A stretch of DNA of 23,523 nt from NCBI GenBank assembly GCA_046543225.1, contig JBKGZW010000024.1, positions 1-23,523 on the forward strand. Reading direction: 5' to 3'. This stretch comes from SKKL01 sp046543225. GTDB taxonomy: Bacteria; Actinomycetota; Acidimicrobiia; Acidimicrobiales; SKKL01. Shown here one piece after another: positions 20,521 to 23,523 of this stretch. The notes beneath the pieces are model-generated. The model had not been told where the DNA came from, did no database searches, and worked only from the letters and a program-made list of their open reading frames with translations. The stretch's first letter is position 1. Each line of letters begins with the position of its first letter. The position numbers were made by a program, and so were the translations under genes.

Positions 20521-21824
20521 GCAAGGTCCTCCTCGATCTCGTTCGGGTCGGTGAAGTGACCCAGGGATCCCGGCGCGATCCGTTCGGGGCCCACCGGAGC
20601 CTCGGTGGCATCGACCGCGCGGTCGAGCGTGGCCTGCACCCCTGCACGAAGGGAGCGCGCCATCGGGTCCGGCCACCGGGAGCCGGCCCGGATGATCTCG
20701 TCGAGGTGACGACGATCGGCCAGCGTGATCGGGCTGGCGACATCGCGGCACTGGGAGCCGGTGAGCTCGGCGATGGCGGCCGCGATCTCGGCTCGCTGAC
20801 GGCGCGAGCGAGGACCCCGGTTGATCACCGGCAGGAGTCGCTGCGGCGAGACCCCCGAGCTGACCAGACGCCGGATGAGTCGGGCGAGACGATGGACCCC
20901 TACCGGGCCGGGAGTGCCGACGACCACGAGTGCGTCGGCCTCGGCTGCGCAGTGGCGAGCGAGCATGTTGCGTTCCTCGATGTCGGTGGAGCCGGTGTCG
21001 CGTTCGCCCTCGAAGTCGTGATCGATGTCGGCGATCACCATCCGGTAGGCGCGCCGGAGGCCATCCAGGGCGGCGGCGACTGCACGTGGCCGAAGCGCGG
21101 TCCAGTCGCGGTGGTGTCGCAGACCGAGCAACAGGTGGTAGCTCCGCGGGCCCGTGTCGAAGGTGAGGTTGCGCACCTCGTCGGCTTCGGGGCGCCCCAG
21201 CCGGTGCGCATCGATGAGCTCTGGCAGCCCGGGCATGACGTCGCCGGCGTCGTGGATCACCGCTTGGTCGGCATCGAGCGCGAGGTCGGCGAGGACGACG
21301 AGTCCGTGTTCGGTGACCTCGGAACCCACGCTCTGCGCGAGCATGGCCGCGACCGTGGAGGCCCCGGTTCCACCGGATCCAGTGACGGCGATGAGCTTGC
21401 CCCGCCACGGAGAGGTGGCGACGGCCGGCGACGGCTCAGGCCGCGGTGTGGAGCGAGCGACCGGCTTGGCGTGTTCTGCGAGCGCGGCGAGGAGGTCGTC
21501 GCGCTGAAGCTCCGATGGCAGCACCGCGGTGGCGCCGAGCACGCTCCAGGAGCGGTCGACCCGGGGATCGTCGATGACCAGGACCGCGGCGCCGACCTCA
21601 CGGGCGCGGTCGATCAGGTCGCGGTCGGCTCCCGGCACCTTGCCGTCGACGAGGAGGGCGGACCACCGACGTCCGCTGGAGAGGCGCGAACGGGTCTCCT
21701 CGACCGTCAGGCACTTGACGAACTCGACGGGCAACGCGGCGGTGGTCGCCCAACGGGTGATCTCGGAGAACCAGTGGGCGCGCGGTCGAGCCAAGCCGAG
21801 CACGATGTAGCGCTCGCCCGGCAT
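20517..21824 (-). CDS. cpaE: CpaE/Ssd-like P-loop protein of the Tad cluster
   Basis: A 435-residue protein. Residues 5-115 form a receiver-like domain (ALLVDGKVPGADRDLIDRA) as in CpaE, and the rest is a MinD/ParA-like domain beginning KLIAVTGSGGTGASTVAAML (143-162). The P-loop reads SGGTGAST: both lysines of the deviant Walker A motif KGGxGKT are replaced, as in actinobacterial Ssd (septum site-determining) proteins. Later motifs include MVIADIDHD and LPVINRGPRSRRQ. CpaE proteins position Tad machines at the cell pole; ATP binding here must be atypical. ATG at 21824 shares one base with the cpaB stop. Confidence 0.85.
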   Translation of the reverse strand: MPGERYIVLGLARPRAHWFSEITRWATTAALPVEFVKCLTVEETRSRLSSGRRWSALLVDGKVPGADRDLIDRAREVGAAVLVIDDPRVDRSWSVLGATAVLPSELQRDDLLAALAEHAKPVARSTPRPEPSPAVATSPWRGKLIAVTGSGGTGASTVAAMLAQSVGSEVTEHGLVVLADLALDADQAVIHDAGDVMPGLPELIDAHRLGRPEADEVRNLTFDTGPRSYHLLLGLRHHRDWTALRPRAVAAALDGLRRAYRMVIADIDHDFEGERDTGSTDIEERNMLARHCAAEADALVVVGTPGPVGVHRLARLIRRLVSSGVSPQRLLPVINRGPRSRRQRAEIAAAIAELTGSQCRDVASPITLADRRHLDEIIRAGSRWPDPMARSLRAGVQATLDRAVDATEAPVGPERIAPGSLGHFTDPNEIEEDLA

Positions 21825-22651
21825 CAGCGGTCCTCCGTCGCAGGGTCCACACCGGTGTCGGCGCCAGGCACGGGTTCGGCCTCGGGGCGGAACGGGTGGC
21901 GCGTGGAGGCGTCGTCGGGGGGAGCGGTCGTGGTCCGAACGACGGTGATGTCGGCGTTGTCGACCGCGTGGGCGAGCGAGATCGTGTCGTCGCGCCTCGA
22001 GAGTGCGAGGGTGAGCACGAGCGTCTGCCCGCTGGACACGCCCCCGTCGGTGCGAGCAGCGGACAACACCGGGGCATCGGCGAGCACCACATAGGTCAGG
22101 GCATCGATGCCGTTGCCGTAGGAGGCCAGCACGTCGACCCGATCGCCCGCCTCGAGTCGGCCATCGACCGCCCGGTCACCATCGACCCGCAGTGACACCT
22201 CGCGTGCGGGTGCGGCGTCGCGCTGAGTCGCCGTCGATTCGACGACGCCGCCTCGCTGGAGCACTTCGCCCACACCGATGTGCGATCGCGAAACGGTGCC
22301 GGCGAGCGCGTCGGGGTCGGGATAGGTGCTGTCGATCAGCTCGTCGGGCAGGGCCAGCTCGGCCACGGTGAGGTTGTGAGGTCCGAGCGCCTCCGAGGGC
22401 GAGATCGCGGCCGAGGCGACCACGGTGGGCACCGTCGGCGGCGCCCCCGCGGACCGTGAGAGCGCGACCGCGCCGACCATGGCCACCGCCACGAGCAGCC
22501 CACCCACCATCGCTCGACCGCTGGGCATGCCTCGCGATCTGCCCGTGTGGCGGCGGGGTGCGGCCGGCTCGGATCCGGACGCTGGCGGCTCGGATCCGTT
22601 GCCGTTGCCCATCACTCGGCCGAGGAGAGAAGTGCTGGTCTTCAATGCCAT
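21824..22651 (-). CDS. cpaB: CpaB/RcpC-like SAF-domain protein
   Basis: A 275-residue protein and the first gene of the Tad operon. After a Gly/Pro/Ser-rich cytoplasmic tail, one membrane helix (about 47-66, MVGGLLVAVAMVGAVALS) leads into a SAF domain (about 70-150; VASAAISPSEALGPHNLT, SRSHIGVGEVLQ) and a second domain beginning VSLRVDGDRAVDGRLEAGDRV, as in CpaB/RcpC. Its partner secretin is absent, which fits a single-membrane actinobacterial envelope. ATG at 22651 lies nine bases past a candidate -10, so the leader would be very short. A linker or stabilising role for the pilus base is inferred. Confidence 0.85.
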   Translation of the reverse strand: MALKTSTSLLGRVMGNGNGSEPPASGSEPAAPRRHTGRSRGMPSGRAMVGGLLVAVAMVGAVALSRSAGAPPTVPTVVASAAISPSEALGPHNLTVAELALPDELIDSTYPDPDALAGTVSRSHIGVGEVLQRGGVVESTATQRDAAPAREVSLRVDGDRAVDGRLEAGDRVDVLASYGNGIDALTYVVLADAPVLSAARTDGGVSSGQTLVLTLALSRRDDTISLAHAVDNADITVVRTTTAPPDDASTRHPFRPEAEPVPGADTGVDPATEDR

Positions 22652-22660
22652 GTCAACCTA

Positions 22661-22689
22661 TTTGTAGTACATCGGTATGTTTCCGTCAC
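22661..22689 (-). promoter_or_regulatory. Putative Tad operon promoter
   Basis: GTGACG (22684-22689), 17 bases, TACAAA (22661-22666) on the minus strand, with the cpaB ATG nine bases further. An ACAT-N4-ATGT repeat lies in the spacer. It is the only promoter-like sequence found for the whole pilus operon. Confidence 0.4.
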
Positions 22690-22694
22690 TCTCA

Positions 22695-22706
22695 CAGTGA
22701 TCACTG
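22695..22706. promoter_or_regulatory. Perfect palindrome between divergent genes
   Basis: CAGTGATCACTG, a perfect 12-bp palindrome. It lies six bases upstream of the putative cpaB -35 and about 20 bases upstream of the HTH gene -10. It is well placed to be an operator for both transcripts; the bound protein is unknown. Confidence 0.45.
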
Positions 22707-22739
22707 CACTCCGGGACCGCGTCATCTATGCTGGGCGCC

Positions 22740-22997
22740 ATGACCGAAGACATCCGCTGGCTCTCCACCGGCGAGGCCGCTCGTCGCCTGGGCGTGACCG
22801 CCCGCACGCTGTACCGGTTCATCGACGAAGGCCAGATCCCCGCGTACCGGTTCGGTCGGGTCATCCGGCTCCAGGCCGGCGAGGTGGACGAGTTCATCCA
22901 GCGCTGCCGCATCCAGCCGGGCTCGCTCGAACACCTCTACCCCGATCCTGTCGAAGCCGGGACCAACGCCTCCGAGACCGAGGCCAACGGGGCATAG
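22740..22997 (+). CDS. Excisionase-type HTH DNA-binding protein
   Basis: An 85-residue protein with a MerR-like/excisionase winged helix: WLSTGEAARRLGVTARTLYR (recognition helix), then FIDEGQIPAYRFGRVIRLQA (wing) and EVDEFIQRCRI. The tail PGSLEHLYPDPVEAG is short and acidic. It resembles small actinobacterial regulators such as Rv0500A. ATG at 22740 is chosen because TATGCT (22727-22732) ends seven bases before it and would overlap the alternative ATG at 22728; the transcript would then be leaderless. The gene is divergent from the Tad operon, so control of that operon is plausible. Its 3' end overlaps the convergent gene by 61 bases. Confidence 0.8.
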   Translation: MTEDIRWLSTGEAARRLGVTARTLYRFIDEGQIPAYRFGRVIRLQAGEVDEFIQRCRIQPGSLEHLYPDPVEAGTNASETEANGA

Positions 22998-23523
22998 GCC
23001 AGTCCTCGTTGTTCGGGGGGTCGCACCATCACCACGTCGCGGCCGACCGCCACGAGCTCACCGGCGAGCTGTCTGCCTGAGCGCGACACCAGCGTCACCT
23101 CGGGCCGGTCGGCCACCACCAGCCCCAGGACCTCACCCATCGAGATCGGATCGGCGCCGCCACGGTGGCCCACCGGGTCGGGGGTCTCGGCCCCGTCGCC
23201 GTGATGGGCCCTGAAGGTCTCGATGCTGTCGAGGCGGATGAACCCCAGCGCCCCGGTGACCTCGACGGTCACCAGCTCCCACCCCGCGCCGCGCACCCGC
23301 CCCACGTAGCGGTTGCCCGAACAGGTGGTGACCGACACCGTCGAGCCCCGCTCGGCATGGGTGATGAGGACCCCCACCACGCTGGCGTCCTCGGCGGCCT
23401 GGCGTCGCAGCCACGCCTCGCGCCGGCGCAGCTGGCCGGCGGTGTCGACACGCGCCCGGTCGGCCCACTCGTCGAGATCGACGTCGCCGCCGTCTGCTCC
23501 TGGGTTCCCGCCGAGTGGTTGCA
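22937..23523 (-). CDS. Hypothetical protein with two Sm-like repeats (5' end missing)
   Basis: The frame is open to the window edge with no start among the first visible codons, so at least 194 residues are present and the N-terminus is outside. GTG at 23380 is internal. An acidic-basic helical region (DEWADRARVDTAGQLRRREA) is followed by two related beta-rich units. The first (visible residues about 60-103) is VSVTTCSGNRYVGRVRGAG ending FIRLDSIETF. The second (about 139-187) is VTLVSRSGRQLAGELVAVG ending YAPLASVSEAL. Both follow a strand-turn-strand pattern like an Sm or small beta-barrel fold. No function is known to me. The 3' end overlaps the HTH gene on the other strand. Confidence 0.7.
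   Translation of the reverse strand, partial: QPLGGNPGADGGDVDLDEWADRARVDTAGQLRRREAWLRRQAAEDASVVGVLITHAERGSTVSVTTCSGNRYVGRVRGAGWELVTVEVTGALGFIRLDSIETFRAHHGDGAETPDPVGHRGGADPISMGEVLGLVVADRPEVTLVSRSGRQLAGELVAVGRDVVMVRPPEQRGLAYAPLASVSEALVPASTGSG

Noticed and set aside
1..23523. CRISPR array or phage-like gene block
   Set aside because: No regularly spaced repeats and no cas, capsid, terminase or portal genes were seen.

Overview
The window reads as a chromosome segment of a high-GC actinobacterium, most likely of the class Acidimicrobiia (inference). The reasons are the strong GC bias, frequent GTG starts, four-base start/stop overlaps, a BldD orthologue, a mycobacterial-type FolP2, an HrcA/CIRCE heat-shock circuit and an actinobacterial-style Tad (Flp) pilus locus without a secretin gene.

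Left part (1-10709), mostly rightward housekeeping genes: a FolP2-type dihydropteroate synthase homologue (cut by the window edge), holA, a VapBC toxin-antitoxin pair, rpsT (leftward), lepA, a short-chain dehydrogenase, a photolyase, hrcA-dnaJ behind a CIRCE operator, rsmE, and a BldD-type regulator that keeps the cyclic-di-GMP signature. vapBC sits between holA and rpsT. rpsT and lepA share a divergent promoter region whose two -10 elements lie in the arms of an inverted repeat.

Right part (10764-22651), a leftward Tad/Flp pilus operon: cpaB, cpaE-like, tadA/cpaF, tadB, tadC, a small pilin-like gene, two TadE-like pseudopilins and a TadG-like protein. It continues into a membrane-anchored pseudokinase and a LysM membrane protein. 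Nearly all junctions overlap by 1-8 bases, so this was probably one transcription unit. A divergent excisionase-type HTH gene (22740) and a 12-bp palindrome lie at the head of the operon. A convergent gene encoding two Sm-like repeats runs off the right edge.

The main finding is a 2887-bp IS1595-family transposon (12974-15860) inserted in the Tad operon, between the TadG-like gene and the pseudokinase gene. It has 25-bp terminal inverted repeats (23/25 identical) and a perfect 8-bp target duplication, TCAAGAGG. Besides a DDE transposase it carries passengers: a tRNA-like gene with an alanine-type G3-U70 acceptor stem, a winged-helix protein whose 3' end overlaps RNA hairpins and an 11-codon micro-ORF with a perfect Shine-Dalgarno, a 52-residue acidic protein, and a DUF3800 protein. 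The function of this cargo is unknown. Several genes inside and outside the element show a -10-like hexamer six or seven bases before the start codon, suggesting leaderless transcripts.

No CRISPR array, rRNA gene or gene-free stretch over 300 bases was found.
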